A DNA stretch of 35,291 nt, from NCBI GenBank assembly GCA_945874805.1, contig CAMCJI010000013.1, forward strand, positions 1-35,291. Direction: 5' to 3'. Positions within the stretch are counted from its first letter, which is position 1. Every line of letters begins with the position of its first letter. Under the pieces are notes generated by a model. The model did not search any database, was not told where the DNA came from, and saw only the letters and a list, made by a program, of their open reading frames with translations. The position numbers and the translations under genes are program-made. Positions 17,762 to 26,187 of the stretch are shown piece by piece. The stretch is from Asaia bogorensis (GTDB lineage Bacteria; Pseudomonadota; Alphaproteobacteria; Acetobacterales; Acetobacteraceae).

Positions 17762-18975
17762 CGCGCGGCGTCGGCGGCTCGACCGCGGAGGCCGAACTGG
17801 CGAAGCTGCGCTCGATGCGCGACGTGGTGCCGCCGATCACCGAGGTGGAGCGGCGCGGGCGGATCGCCAGGCTGCAGGCGATCATGCGTGCCCAGGGTGT
17901 GCAGGCGCTCGACCTCGATGCCTCCACAACCACCTTCTATTTCACCGGCCTGCGCCTGCGCGGCAGCGAGCGGCTGCACGGCGTGATCATCCCCGCGGAA
18001 GGGGAGTTGGCCTATGTCACGCCGGCCTTCGAGGCGGCGAAGCTGGAGACGATGATCAGCCTGCCCGGGCGGATTTATTGCTGGCACGAGCATGAGAGCC
18101 CGACCGCCCTGGTCATCGATGCCGTGCGCGGCATGGGCTATGCCAACGGCACGCTTGCCATCGATCCGGCAACGCCGTTCTTCACCTTCGATGGCCTGCG
18201 CCGGGCCGGCAACGCTTTCGACTTCGTCAACGCGACACAGGTGACTGCCGGGTGCCGGATGATCAAATCCGCCGGCGAGATCGCCCTGATGCAGCATGCG
18301 ATGCGGCTGACGCTGGAGGTCCATAAGGCTGCCGCGCGTATCCTGCGCGCGGGCATCACCACCACGGAGGTCGAGGCGTTCATCGGCCGCGCCCACAGTG
18401 CGCTCGGCTTCGATGTGCCGGCCAGTTTCTGCATCGTGCTATTCGGCGAGGCCACCGCCTATCCGCACGGCGTGCCCTATCCGCAGACGCTGATGGAGGG
18501 TGACACCGTGCTGATCGACATCGGCGCGCCGATGCACGGCTACCACTCCGACGTCACCCGCAGCTACGTGTTTGGCGAGCCGAGCGCGCGCCAGCGCGAG
18601 GTGTGGGACGTCGAGAAGCGCGCGACCGAGGCGGTCTTCGCCGCCGCACAGATCGGCACCCCCTGCGAGGCGCTGGATCGGGCCGCTCGCGATGTGATCG
18701 AGGCCGCGGGCTTTGCCAAGGAATACGGCCTGCCGGGCCTGCCGCATCGCACCGGCCACGGCATCGGCCTCGATGTGCATGAGGAGCCCTACATCGTGCA
18801 GGGCGATGCGACCCGGCTTGCGCCGGGCATGTGCTTCTCCAACGAGCCGACGATCTGCATATATGGCGAGTTCGGCATGCGGCTGGAGGACCACATCCAC
18901 ATCACCGAAATCGGGCCAGCCTGGTTCACCACGCCGGCCCTGTCGATAGATGATCCCTTCGGCGAGGGGGGCTGA
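17758..18975 (+). CDS. M24-family metallopeptidase (Xaa-Pro aminopeptidase/creatinase-like)
   Basis: 405 residues. The N-terminal creatinase-like domain (about 1-165) contains ASTTTFYFTGLRLRGSERLHG. The C-terminal pita-bread domain has all five metal ligands: the two Asp of LIDIGAPMHGYHSDVTRSYV, His of HRTGHGIGLDVHEEP, Glu of FSNEPTICI, and Glu of GMRLEDHIHI. A dinuclear Mn/Co hydrolase is expected, either a proline aminopeptidase or an amidinohydrolase/DMSP-lyase-like relative; the family cannot be subdivided from this alone. No signal peptide, so cytoplasmic. It is coupled to the GAF gene and converges on the glyoxalase-like gene with a 3-base gap. Confidence 0.9.
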   Translation: MTRGVGGSTAEAELAKLRSMRDVVPPITEVERRGRIARLQAIMRAQGVQALDLDASTTTFYFTGLRLRGSERLHGVIIPAEGELAYVTPAFEAAKLETMISLPGRIYCWHEHESPTALVIDAVRGMGYANGTLAIDPATPFFTFDGLRRAGNAFDFVNATQVTAGCRMIKSAGEIALMQHAMRLTLEVHKAAARILRAGITTTEVEAFIGRAHSALGFDVPASFCIVLFGEATAYPHGVPYPQTLMEGDTVLIDIGAPMHGYHSDVTRSYVFGEPSARQREVWDVEKRATEAVFAAAQIGTPCEALDRAARDVIEAAGFAKEYGLPGLPHRTGHGIGLDVHEEPYIVQGDATRLAPGMCFSNEPTICIYGEFGMRLEDHIHITEIGPAWFTTPALSIDDPFGEGG

Positions 18976-18978
18976 AGC

Positions 18979-19395
18979 CTACCAGCTGCCGACGTTCGGC
19001 ATGCTCGTCCAGGGCTCGGCGGGGGTGAGGGCGGTGCCGGCTTGGAGGAGTTCGATGGAGATGCCGTCGGGCGTGCGAACGAAGGCCATGCGGCCTTCGC
19101 GGGGCGGGCGGTTGATGGTGACGCCGTGGGCGATGAAGCGTTCGCAGGTTTCGTAGATATTATCGACGGCGTAGGCCAGGTGGCCGAAGTTGCGCCCGCC
19201 GGTGTAGGTCTCGGGATCCCAGTTGTAGGTCAGTTCCACCGGGGCGGCTTCGTCGCCGGGGGCGGCCATGAAGACCAGCGTATAGCGGCCTTTTTCGCTG
19301 ACGTTGCGGCGGATTTCCTGGAGGCCGAGTACGTTGAAGAAGGCGATGGTGTCGTCGAGCGAGGTGACGCGGATCATCGTGTGCAGATATTTCAC
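18979..19395 (-). CDS. Glyoxalase I-like VOC metalloenzyme
   Basis: 138 residues, close in length and motif order to E. coli GloA (135): LHTMIRV at the start, PVELTYNWDPETY, GHLAYAVDN, FVRTPDGISIELLQ. The four expected metal ligands are present: H5, E54, H72 and E115. GloA isomerises the glutathione hemithioacetal of methylglyoxal to S-lactoylglutathione. The gene is the last cistron of the second transporter operon, and its ATG overlaps the ATPase stop by 4 bases. It may therefore detoxify methylglyoxal formed from the imported carbon source, or be a VOC enzyme acting on the imported compound itself. The residue pattern favours true glyoxalase I; the operon position leaves room for doubt. 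Confidence 0.88.
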   Translation of the reverse strand: MKYLHTMIRVTSLDDTIAFFNVLGLQEIRRNVSEKGRYTLVFMAAPGDEAAPVELTYNWDPETYTGGRNFGHLAYAVDNIYETCERFIAHGVTINRPPREGRMAFVRTPDGISIELLQAGTALTPAEPWTSMPNVGSW

Positions 19396-20399
19396 GAAGC
19401 GGATTCCTTTGCGGCGGGGATCGGGTTAGGCGTGGCGAAATGGCAGGCCGCAGTCTGGCCGGGTGCCACATGCCGCAATTCGGGGCGCGATTCCATGCAG
19501 ATCTGCTGCGCGAGCGGACAGCGGGTGCGAAAGCCACAGCCGGACGGCACGGCGGTGGGGCTCGGCACATCGCCGCCGAGAATGATCCGCTCGCGCCGGG
19601 CGGCAAGATTGGCGTCGGGTGCTGCGGAGAGCAGCGCCTGGGTATAGGGGTGCTGCGGGGCGGCAAAGATCTGCGCTTTCGGCCCTTCCTCGACAATCCG
19701 GCCGAGATACATCACCGCCACCCGGTCGGCGATATGGCGGACGATGGCCAGGTCATGGGAGATGAACAGATAGGCGAGATTCTGCTGCGCCTGCAGGTCC
19801 TGCATCAGGTTGACGATCTGCGCCTGCACCGACACGTCGAGCGCTGAAACCGGCTCATCGGCGACGATGAACCGGGGCCCGACGCTGATCGCGCGCGCGA
19901 TGCCGATGCGCTGGCGCTGGCCGCCGGAGAACTGGCGGGCGGTGCGGTGCATATGGTCGGGGGAGAGCCCGACCTGCTCCAGCAGCCCGGCGACGATCTC
20001 CCGCCCGCGGGCAGGGGAGGGGATCATCCCCTGTGCCTCCAGCGGCTCGGCGATGATCTGGGCGACCGTGCGGCGCGGACTCATCGAGCCGAAGGGGTCC
20101 TGGAAGATGATCTGCAGATGCCGCCGCACCGCCTTCAGCTCGCGCCGGCCCAGGCTGGCGATGTCGCGCCCCTCGAACAGGATGCGCCCAGCCGTGGGCT
20201 CGATCAGCCGCAGGATCAGCCGTCCCGTCGTCGATTTGCCGCAACCGGATTCACCGACCAGCGCCGTCGTCGAGCCGGGCTGGACGTCGAGCGAAATGTC
20301 GTCGACCGCCCGCACGCCGGCCTTGCTGCCCAGCGAAAAGCCGCGGCGGGGGGTGAAGGTCTTGCTCAGACCCTCGATCCGGATCACCGGCGCGGTCAT
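19392..20399 (-). CDS. Dpp/Opp-type ABC transporter ATPase (OppF/DppF-like), second system
   Basis: 335 residues, ATG 20399 overlapping the stop of the partner ATPase gene. Motifs: LSKTFTPRRGFSLGSKAGV, Walker A GESGCGKSTTGR, Q-loop IIFQDPFGSMSPRRT, signature [16 protein letters not shown], Walker B FIVADEPVSALD, ISHDLAIVRHIADRV. The C-terminal extension GCGFRTRCPLAQQICMES holds the family Cys motif. It powers the second family-5 transporter. The shared LacI-type operator and the linked glycosidase-like gene make an oligosaccharide or glycoside as plausible a substrate as a peptide. Confidence 0.92.
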   Translation of the reverse strand: MTAPVIRIEGLSKTFTPRRGFSLGSKAGVRAVDDISLDVQPGSTTALVGESGCGKSTTGRLILRLIEPTAGRILFEGRDIASLGRRELKAVRRHLQIIFQDPFGSMSPRRTVAQIIAEPLEAQGMIPSPARGREIVAGLLEQVGLSPDHMHRTARQFSGGQRQRIGIARAISVGPRFIVADEPVSALDVSVQAQIVNLMQDLQAQQNLAYLFISHDLAIVRHIADRVAVMYLGRIVEEGPKAQIFAAPQHPYTQALLSAAPDANLAARRERIILGGDVPSPTAVPSGCGFRTRCPLAQQICMESRPELRHVAPGQTAACHFATPNPIPAAKESAS

Positions 20400-21367
20400 G
20401 CCGGCGTGGCCGCGAAGCAGGCGACCGACTGGGTATCGCTCAGCCGCTGCATCGGCGGCTTTTCAGTGCGGCAGATCGGCAGGCGCTTGGGGCAGCGGTC
20501 GTGGAAGGCGCAGCCGGCCGGCCGCTCCAGCGGGGAGGGGACGGTGCCGGGAATCTGATACAGCCGCTTCCCGTCATTGGCGCTGCTGGGGATCGAGCGG
20601 AGCAGCCCCTCGGTATAGGGGTGCGCCGGGCGGGTGAAGATCGTCGCGATGTCGCAGGATTCGACGATGCGGCCGCAATACATCACCAGCACCCGCTCGG
20701 CGATGTCGGCGATCACGCCCAGGTCGTGGCTCACCAGGATGATCGCCATATTGCGCTGCCGGCGGAGCTGCTTCAGCAGGTCCAGGATCTGCGCCTGGAT
20801 CGTCACATCCAGCGCCGTGGTCGGCTCATCGGCAATCAGCAGCTTGGGGGTGCAGGCCAGCGCCATGGCGATCATCACCCGCTGCCGCTGCCCGCCGGAG
20901 AACTCGTGCGGATAGGCGGATATGCGGCTGTCCGGGTCGGGAATACCGACGAGCCGAAGCAGGTCCAGCACGCGCGCGCGCCGGGCCGACCGGTCCAGCC
21001 CCTCATGCAGCATGATCGCCTCGGCGATCTGGTCGCCGATGCGCATCACCGGGTTCAGCGAGTTCATCGGCTCCTGAAACACCATCGCAATGTCCCGGCC
21101 GCGCAGCTGCGGCAGGGCATCAGGCGGCATTGCCAATATGTCGCGCCCCTCGAAATCGATCCGCCCGGCGGCGAAGCGCGCGGCCTTCGGCGTCAGCCGC
21201 AGCAGGGACAGGGCCGTCATGCTCTTGCCCGAGCCGGATTCGCCGACGATGCCGATGCACTGCCCGGCGTCGAGCTCGAAGCCTATGCCGTCGAGGATAC
21301 GCGCCCCACCGGCCTCGGCCCCGATATCGACCGTCAGATTCTCGACACGCAGCAACGGCTGGCTCAT
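20396..21367 (-). CDS. Dpp/Opp-type ABC transporter ATPase (OppD/DppD-like), second system
   Basis: 323 residues from ATG 21367 ([20 protein letters not shown]), overlapping the permease stop by 4 bases. The open frame runs higher, but that part is antisense-frame noise of the permease gene. Walker [17 protein letters not shown]-loop [15 protein letters not shown], signature [16 protein letters not shown], Walker [29 protein letters not shown], and the C-terminal [20 protein letters not shown] Cys motif. It pairs with the downstream OppF-like ATPase. Confidence 0.92.
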   Translation of the reverse strand: MSQPLLRVENLTVDIGAEAGGARILDGIGFELDAGQCIGIVGESGSGKSMTALSLLRLTPKAARFAAGRIDFEGRDILAMPPDALPQLRGRDIAMVFQEPMNSLNPVMRIGDQIAEAIMLHEGLDRSARRARVLDLLRLVGIPDPDSRISAYPHEFSGGQRQRVMIAMALACTPKLLIADEPTTALDVTIQAQILDLLKQLRRQRNMAIILVSHDLGVIADIAERVLVMYCGRIVESCDIATIFTRPAHPYTEGLLRSIPSSANDGKRLYQIPGTVPSPLERPAGCAFHDRCPKRLPICRTEKPPMQRLSDTQSVACFAATPA

Positions 21368-22248
21368 TCGCGGGTTTCCGGGTCGAGCACGTCGCGGACT
21401 GCATCGCCGATCATGTTGATCGCCAGCACCGTCAGGGTGATCGACAGCCCACCGGCGATGATCGGCCAGGGCGTGCCGAACATCGCATTCAGTCCGTCGC
21501 GGATGATGTTGCCCCAGCTCGGCTGCGGCGGGCGCGTGCCGAGGCCGAGGAAGCTCAGCGTCGCCTCCAGCCGGATGGCCGTGGCGATCCATAGGGTCAG
21601 CACCACCACGATTGGGCCGATGATGTTAGGCATGATGTGCCGCCACAGGATCACCACGTGCCCGAGCCCGGCGGCGGTCGCGGCCTCGACAAACGGGGCG
21701 TTGCGCAAGGCGAGGGTGGAGGCGCGCGCGATGCGGGCGAAGCGCGGGGCGAAGGCGATGGTCAGCACCGTCAGCATCGACCAGAACCCGGCGCTGAGCG
21801 CCGCCGCCACAATGATGCCCAGCAGCAGCGCCGGAAAGGCGAGCAGCAGGTCGGTGATCCGGCTGATCACCCGGTCCGGCCAGCCGCCGAAATATCCGGC
21901 CACCAGCCCCAGCGCCGTGCCGATCACGGCGGCGAGCATGGGGGCCGAGACCCCGATGATCAGCGAGGCGCGGGCGCCATAGATGATTCGCGACAGCACA
22001 TCGCGCCCCAGCTGGTCGGTGCCGAGCCAATGCTTGGCCGAGGGCAATTGGTTCACCGACAGGATGCTCTGCGCAACCGGGTTGTACGGCGCGATCTGCT
22101 CGGCGAAGATGGCGATGACGACGATGATCGTCAGTACGATCAGGCTGGCCAGAGTCAGCTTCTGGCCGCGGATGATCGCCCACAGCAATACCAGGGCGGA
22201 GCGTTCCCCCTGTTCCCAGCCGCGCGTGGCCTGTGTGCCGTTGGCCAT
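21364..22248 (-). CDS. Dpp/Opp-type ABC permease (DppC-like), second system
   Basis: 294 residues. First helix LTLASLIVLTIIVVIAIFAE after a cytoplasmic N-terminus; DppC hallmark HWLGTDQLGRDVLSRIIYGA; EAA-like coupling segment ARIARASTLALRNAPFVEAA; C-terminus [19 protein letters not shown] six-helix inner-membrane subunit of the BPD_transp_1 type. It follows the DppB-like gene with no intervening base, and its stop overlaps the next gene by 4 bases. Confidence 0.92.
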   Translation of the reverse strand: MANGTQATRGWEQGERSALVLLWAIIRGQKLTLASLIVLTIIVVIAIFAEQIAPYNPVAQSILSVNQLPSAKHWLGTDQLGRDVLSRIIYGARASLIIGVSAPMLAAVIGTALGLVAGYFGGWPDRVISRITDLLLAFPALLLGIIVAAALSAGFWSMLTVLTIAFAPRFARIARASTLALRNAPFVEAATAAGLGHVVILWRHIMPNIIGPIVVVLTLWIATAIRLEATLSFLGLGTRPPQPSWGNIIRDGLNAMFGTPWPIIAGGLSITLTVLAINMIGDAVRDVLDPETRE

Positions 22249-23184
22249 TCAGGCAGTCCCGATCCGCGGATCGACGACCGCGTAGATCAGGTCCATCGCC
22301 AAATTGACCAGCACCACGAACATGGCGAACACCACCACCCCGGCCTGGATCACCGGATAGTCGCGCGTCTCGATCGCCCCGATCAGCATGCTGCCCACGC
22401 CCGGGCGGCCGAAGATCAGCTCGACGGCCACCGAGCCGGAGAGGGTGGACAGAATGCTCAGCCCCAGCCCGGTGATCACCGGCAGCAGCGCATTGCGCAG
22501 CGCGTGGCGGTAGATCACCCGCGGCTCCGTGGCACCCTTGGCCCGTGCCGTGCGCACATAGTCGAAGCCCAGCACCTCCAGCAGGGAGGAGCGTGTCAGC
22601 CGGCTGACGAAGGCGGCCTTGATCAGGCCCAGTGCGAAGGCCGGCAGCGCCAGATGCCACATCTTGTCGATGAAGCCGTCACCGCCGCCGTTGATCGGGA
22701 ACCAGCCAAGATCGAGCGAGAAGAACACGAGCAGCAGCGCTGCCAGAAAGAAATCCGGCACCGCATAGCCGATCAAGGAAAACACACGGGACAGCGAATC
22801 CAACGCCTCGCCCCGCCGTACGGCCGCGGCGACCCCGATCGGCACCGAAATCGCCGTGCCGATCAGCGTCGAGGCGATGGTCAGCTCGATCGTGTAGGGC
22901 AGGTTGAGCGCCACCAGCTCGGCGACCGAGAAGTTGGAGACGAAGGAGTTGCCGAAATTGAAGGTCACCGCGTCGCGCAGGAAGTGCAGATACTGCTGCC
23001 ACAGCGGCAGGTTCAGCCCCATGCGCTCGCGGAACGCATTGAGCTGCTCCATCGTTGCTTTCTCGCCCAACACCGCGATCGCCGGATCGCCCGGCAGCAT
23101 GCGCATGGTGATGAAGACAAGCGTCAGCACCAGCAGCATCGTCGGGATGGCGTCGAGCATGCGAACGCCGATCGTGCGCCACAT
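22249..23184 (-). CDS. Dpp/Opp-type ABC permease (DppB-like), second system
   Basis: 311 residues from ATG 23184 (MWRTIGVRMLDAIPTMLLVL). It has the DppB motif MRMLPGDPAIAVLGEKATME, the middle helix block AVRRGEALDSLSRVFSLIGY, the coupling loop SSLLEVLGFDYVRTARAKGA, the GVGSMLIGAIETRDYPVIQA segment, and the C-terminal LAMDLIYAVVDPRIGTA. It forms the channel with the DppC-like subunit. It is 46 bases downstream of the binding-protein gene; this is the only loose junction in the operon. Confidence 0.92.
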   Translation of the reverse strand: MWRTIGVRMLDAIPTMLLVLTLVFITMRMLPGDPAIAVLGEKATMEQLNAFRERMGLNLPLWQQYLHFLRDAVTFNFGNSFVSNFSVAELVALNLPYTIELTIASTLIGTAISVPIGVAAAVRRGEALDSLSRVFSLIGYAVPDFFLAALLLVFFSLDLGWFPINGGGDGFIDKMWHLALPAFALGLIKAAFVSRLTRSSLLEVLGFDYVRTARAKGATEPRVIYRHALRNALLPVITGLGLSILSTLSGSVAVELIFGRPGVGSMLIGAIETRDYPVIQAGVVVFAMFVVLVNLAMDLIYAVVDPRIGTA

Positions 23185-23230
23185 CAGCGGCGCACGATCG
23201 GGATCGAAGGCAGGGCGAAGTACGGCATGG

Positions 23231-24832
23231 TCAGACGAACGTCGCCCCGTCCAGACGCCAATAGGCGTAGCCGGACTGCACTTCGTAGCCCAGCTTCACC
23301 CGCGGATCGCGCACGATCAGGTAGCCGTTCGTGGCAATCGGGATCACCGGCAGGTCGGTCAGCACTTTCAGCTCCGCCTCGCGCACCAGGGCGATGCGCT
23401 TGTCGAAGTCCGGCTCCGCCCAGGCGGCGGCCAGCAGGTCGTCGATGCCGGGGATCGTCACGCCGTAATGCGCGTAGTTGGTGCCGCCCTTGCCGTCGCT
23501 CTTCACTTCGCTGGTGCGTGCCAGGATATCGGCCAGCGGCAGCGTCGGCACCGGCGGATAGGCGGTGGAGTTCTGCGGCAGGCTGTTCATGTCCTTGCGG
23601 TTGTTGGCGTGGAAGGCGGTGTGGTCGATCGTCTGCAGGTCGATCTCGACCCCCACCGCGCGCATCTGCTCCTGCACGATGAGCATGATCGCGGCGTAGT
23701 CTTCACGCTGGCTGGTATAGGCCTCGATCTTCACGCCCCTGGGGAACCCGGCCTCGGCCAGCAGCGCCTTCGCCTTGGCCGGGTCGTAGTCGTAGCGCAG
23801 GGCCGCGGGCAGCTGCTCGCGGGTGAAGCCGCCGGGATAGCCGGGCGGGTTCAATCCGAAGGTGCGGCGGCTGATCGGCGCGGTGGCGGCCGCGATGGCG
23901 TCGCGGTTGATCGCATGGGCAAAGGCCCGCCGCACCCGGATGTCGTCCAGCGGCTTGCGGGTAAGGTTGAAGCTCATCGTGAACAGGCTGCCGGGGGCGG
24001 CCACGTCGAACTGCAGCCCCGGCTTGCGCTGCCGCATGGATGGCACCCAACCCGGCGCGCGCACGCCTTCGATCATGTGCACGTCGCCCGAGAGCAGGGC
24101 CAGCGTGCGCGCGGTGGTGTCCAGGATGTAGCGCATGCGGAAGTTCTTGATCTTCGGCGGTCCACGGAAATAATCCGGATTGGCCGTCATCAGCACGCCC
24201 TTGGACGGATCGGGGTCCAGGTTGGCGAACTGGTAGGCGCCGGTGCCGATCGGGTCGCGCTGGATCGCATCGCCGCGTTCGGTGACCGCCTTGCGCGACA
24301 GGATGACGCTCGCATAGTTCTGGATCGTCGCCCCCAGGAACAGCGGGTCCGGCTGTTTGAGGTTGAAGATCGCGCGATACTTTCCCTCGGCCGTGACGCT
24401 GGCGATGTTGAGGAACAGCGAGCGGTCGCCGGCCTGCTTGGGGTCCATCGCGCGCTGGAAGGTGAACACCACGTCGTCGGCGGTGCATTCGCCGTAGCCC
24501 TTATGGAACTGCACCCCCTCGCGCAGCTTGAAGGACCATGTCCGCGCATCCGGCGACATCGTCCAGCTTTCCGCCAGTTGGGGCACGAACTCGTCCGGGC
24601 GCTGGGCGAAGCGGCCGTTCGGCGAGGCGACCAGCGTGTCGTGGATGTGGATGATCGCCCAGTTGTCCACGCCCTGAATGGAGTTTGCCGGGTCCAGCGT
24701 GCGGTTGCCGCGCGCCGAGAAGGCGGCGATCAAGGTGTCGGGCGTGGCCTGTGCCTCGCCCCGCGAGGGCGCGAGGGCGGTGGCGGCCATGGCGGCCGAG
24801 GCTGTCACGAAACTGCGCCTGGTGGTCGTCAT
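23231..24832 (-). CDS. Family-5 ABC substrate-binding protein, second system
   Basis: 533 residues from ATG 24832 (MTTTRRSFVTASAAMAATAL). The N-terminus carries a twin-arginine-like signal (TTRRSFV) followed by a hydrophobic stretch ending near GEAQA. Upstream codons to 24895 are discounted because they lengthen the signal and lie in the promoter leader. SBP_bac_5 motifs: RTLDPANSIQGVDNW, ADDVVFTFQRAMDP, DPIGTGAYQFANLDPDPSKG, FNLTRKPLDDIRVRRAFAHA, YDYDPAKAKALLAEAGFPRG, DLQTIDHTAFHAN. It is quite different from DppA in this window, so it has a different ligand. First cistron of the operon ending in the glyoxalase-like gene; its promoter overlaps the LacI-type operator. Confidence 0.92.
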   Translation of the reverse strand: MTTTRRSFVTASAAMAATALAPSRGEAQATPDTLIAAFSARGNRTLDPANSIQGVDNWAIIHIHDTLVASPNGRFAQRPDEFVPQLAESWTMSPDARTWSFKLREGVQFHKGYGECTADDVVFTFQRAMDPKQAGDRSLFLNIASVTAEGKYRAIFNLKQPDPLFLGATIQNYASVILSRKAVTERGDAIQRDPIGTGAYQFANLDPDPSKGVLMTANPDYFRGPPKIKNFRMRYILDTTARTLALLSGDVHMIEGVRAPGWVPSMRQRKPGLQFDVAAPGSLFTMSFNLTRKPLDDIRVRRAFAHAINRDAIAAATAPISRRTFGLNPPGYPGGFTREQLPAALRYDYDPAKAKALLAEAGFPRGVKIEAYTSQREDYAAIMLIVQEQMRAVGVEIDLQTIDHTAFHANNRKDMNSLPQNSTAYPPVPTLPLADILARTSEVKSDGKGGTNYAHYGVTIPGIDDLLAAAWAEPDFDKRIALVREAELKVLTDLPVIPIATNGYLIVRDPRVKLGYEVQSGYAYWRLDGATFV

Positions 24833-24927
24833 GTGTCCCTCCGTTGGTCGTCGCCCGGAATGTCCGAGGCGACGAGACCGCTTTTGCGCGATCACTTCTT
24901 GTTTGGCCCCCGATCTTGCAGGGAGCT

Positions 24928-24947
24928 CAACGGTAGCGCTACCGTTG
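24928..24947. promoter_or_regulatory. LacI-family operator (perfect 20-bp palindrome)
   Basis: CAACGGTAGCGCTACCGTTG is its own reverse complement over all 20 bases and has the central CG typical of LacI-family operators. It lies between the divergent transporter operon and the LacI-family gene, 50 bases before the regulator start. It overlaps the predicted transporter -10, so it should give repression of the operon and autoregulation. Confidence 0.88.
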
Positions 24948-24959
24948 CGACCAAGTCAA
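24930..24959 (-). promoter_or_regulatory. Promoter of the second transporter operon
   Basis: On the minus strand, TTGACT (24959-24954), an 18-base spacer, and TACCGT (24935-24930). The -10 is part of the operator palindrome. The leader to the ATG at 24832 would be about 90 bases. The same arrangement recurs before the glycosidase-like gene. Confidence 0.6.
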
Positions 24960-24997
24960 CGACCCCCTCCGCCCTTCGGCGCCGGGCCTGATGGAGT

Positions 24998-26104
24998 GTC
25001 GCGATCGCCCCGAAACCCACCCCCCGCCGCTCGCGCGGCAACGGCCAGCCTACCATCGCGGATGTGGCTGCCCACGCCGGGGTGGCGGCCATCACCGCCT
25101 CGCGCGCCCTGCGCACGCCCCACCTCGTCTCCGACGCGCTGCGCACGAAGATCGCAGCCGCCGTGGCGGCGCTGGATTATGTGCCGAACTTCTCCGCCCG
25201 CGCACTTGCCTCCAAAAGCTCCGACGTGCTCGGCGTGCTGATCCCCTCGCTGACCCATTCCACCTTCACCGACGTGCTGCGCGGCATCCATGACGGCGCC
25301 GCCGAGGGCGCTCTGCAGGTGCAGGTCGGCAACACCCGCTTCGACCCGGCGGAGGAGGAACGGCTGGTGGAGCTGTTCCTGCGCCAGCGGCCCGCGGCGA
25401 TGATCGTCTCCGGCACAAGCCAGACGCCCGGCGCGCGTGCCGCATTGGCCGCCGCCGGCTGCCCGGTGGTGCAGATCATGGACCTGACCGACGATCCGAT
25501 CGACATGGTGATCGGCTTTTCCCACGCCCGTGCCGGCCGGCTGATGACCGAGCATCTCATCGCCCAGGGATACCGCCGCATCGCCTTCCTCAGTGGCTGG
25601 ATGAACACCCGCTCGCATGGCCGGCTGATGGGCTACCGCCAGGCGCTGGCCGAAGCTGGGCTGGCCGAGCCGTGCAGCGTCCACTCGCTCTCCGAGGCTG
25701 CGGTGGCCGGCATGGTCACCCGTGCTGCCCCCGGAGAACGCCCGGTGCTCGACTTCGCCCGGCCCGGCTTCGGCCGCGAACTGCTCCGCCAGGCCCTGGC
25801 CCAGGCGCCAACACTGGATGCGGTGTTCTGCAACAACGACAGCCTGGCACTGGGCGTTTTGTTCGAGTGCCAGGAGCGCGGCATCGCCGTGCCGGGCCGT
25901 ATCGGCATCGCCGGCTTCAACGACCTCGATTTCGCCGATGCGGCGCATCCATCGCTGTCCAGCGTGCGCACCCATCGCTACCGCATTGGTCAGATGGCGG
26001 TGGCCGCCGTGCAGGACCGTCTCGCCGGCCGCCCCCCTGGCCCCGCGGTTGTGGATGTCGGTGTTGAGATCATGGCCCGCCGGAGCACCGCGCGGACCGG
26101 CTGA
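24998..26104 (+). CDS. LacI/GalR-family transcriptional regulator
   Basis: 368 residues from GTG 24998. This start is chosen because it keeps the complete helix-turn-helix, QPTIADVAAHAGVAAITASR (residues about 17-36); the later GTG at 25064 would cut the first helix. The hinge region is DYVPNFSARALASKSSDVLG, followed by the periplasmic-binding-protein-like effector domain (VLIPSLTHSTFTDVLRGIHD, FCNNDSLALGVLFECQERGI, IGIAGFNDLDFADAAHP). It most resembles GntR/IdnR-type members of the family (ALASKSSDVLGVLIPS, IGIAGFNDLD), which sense sugar acids, but the effector is not predictable with confidence. Its own operator candidates flank it on both sides. Confidence 0.92.
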   Translation, partial: VAIAPKPTPRRSRGNGQPTIADVAAHAGVAAITASRALRTPHLVSDALRTKIAAAVAALDYVPNFSARALASKSSDVLGVLIPSLTHSTFTDVLRGIHDGAAEGALQVQVGNTRFDPAEEERLVELFLRQRPAAMIVSGTSQTPGARAALAAAGCPVVQIMDLTDDPIDMVIGFSHARAGRLMTEHLIAQGYRRIAFLSGWMNTRSHGRLMGYRQALAEAGLAEPCSVHSLSEAAVAGMVTRAAPGERPVLDFARPGFGRELLRQALAQAPTLDAVFCNNDSLALGVLFECQERGIAVPGRIGIAGFNDLDFADAAHPSLSSVRTHRYRIGQMAVAAVQDRLAGRPPGPAVVDVGVEIMARRSTARTG

Positions 26105-26108
26105 AGGT

Positions 26109-26138
26109 TTGACGCCGGCCTCATGGCAGCGCTACCAT
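26109..26138 (+). promoter_or_regulatory. Promoter of the glycosidase-like gene
   Basis: TTGACG (26109-26114), an 18-base spacer and TACCAT (26133-26138). The -10 overlaps the second operator. The -35 begins 4 bases after the regulator stop. A ribosome-binding sequence GAGAGGA at 26174-26180 precedes the ATG at 26188. Confidence 0.65.
26123..26138. promoter_or_regulatory. Second LacI-family operator, before the glycosidase-like gene
   Basis: ATGGCAGC-GCTACCAT is a 16-bp palindrome with one mismatched pair. Its core GGCAG-CG-CTACC differs by one base from the GGTAG-CG-CTACC core of the perfect operator. It sits at the same distance (10 bases) from the -35 hexamer as in the transporter promoter. 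Confidence 0.78.
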
Positions 26139-26187
26139 CCGATGCAGAGCCGCGCCAAGCGGCCGCCATCTTCGAGAGGACGCGCCG

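Noticed and set aside
21637-24991. Long + strand open frames (681 and 695 codons) across the second transporter operon
   Set aside because: They are antisense to well-supported permease and binding-protein genes, have His/Gln/Arg-rich repetitive composition and no family motifs.
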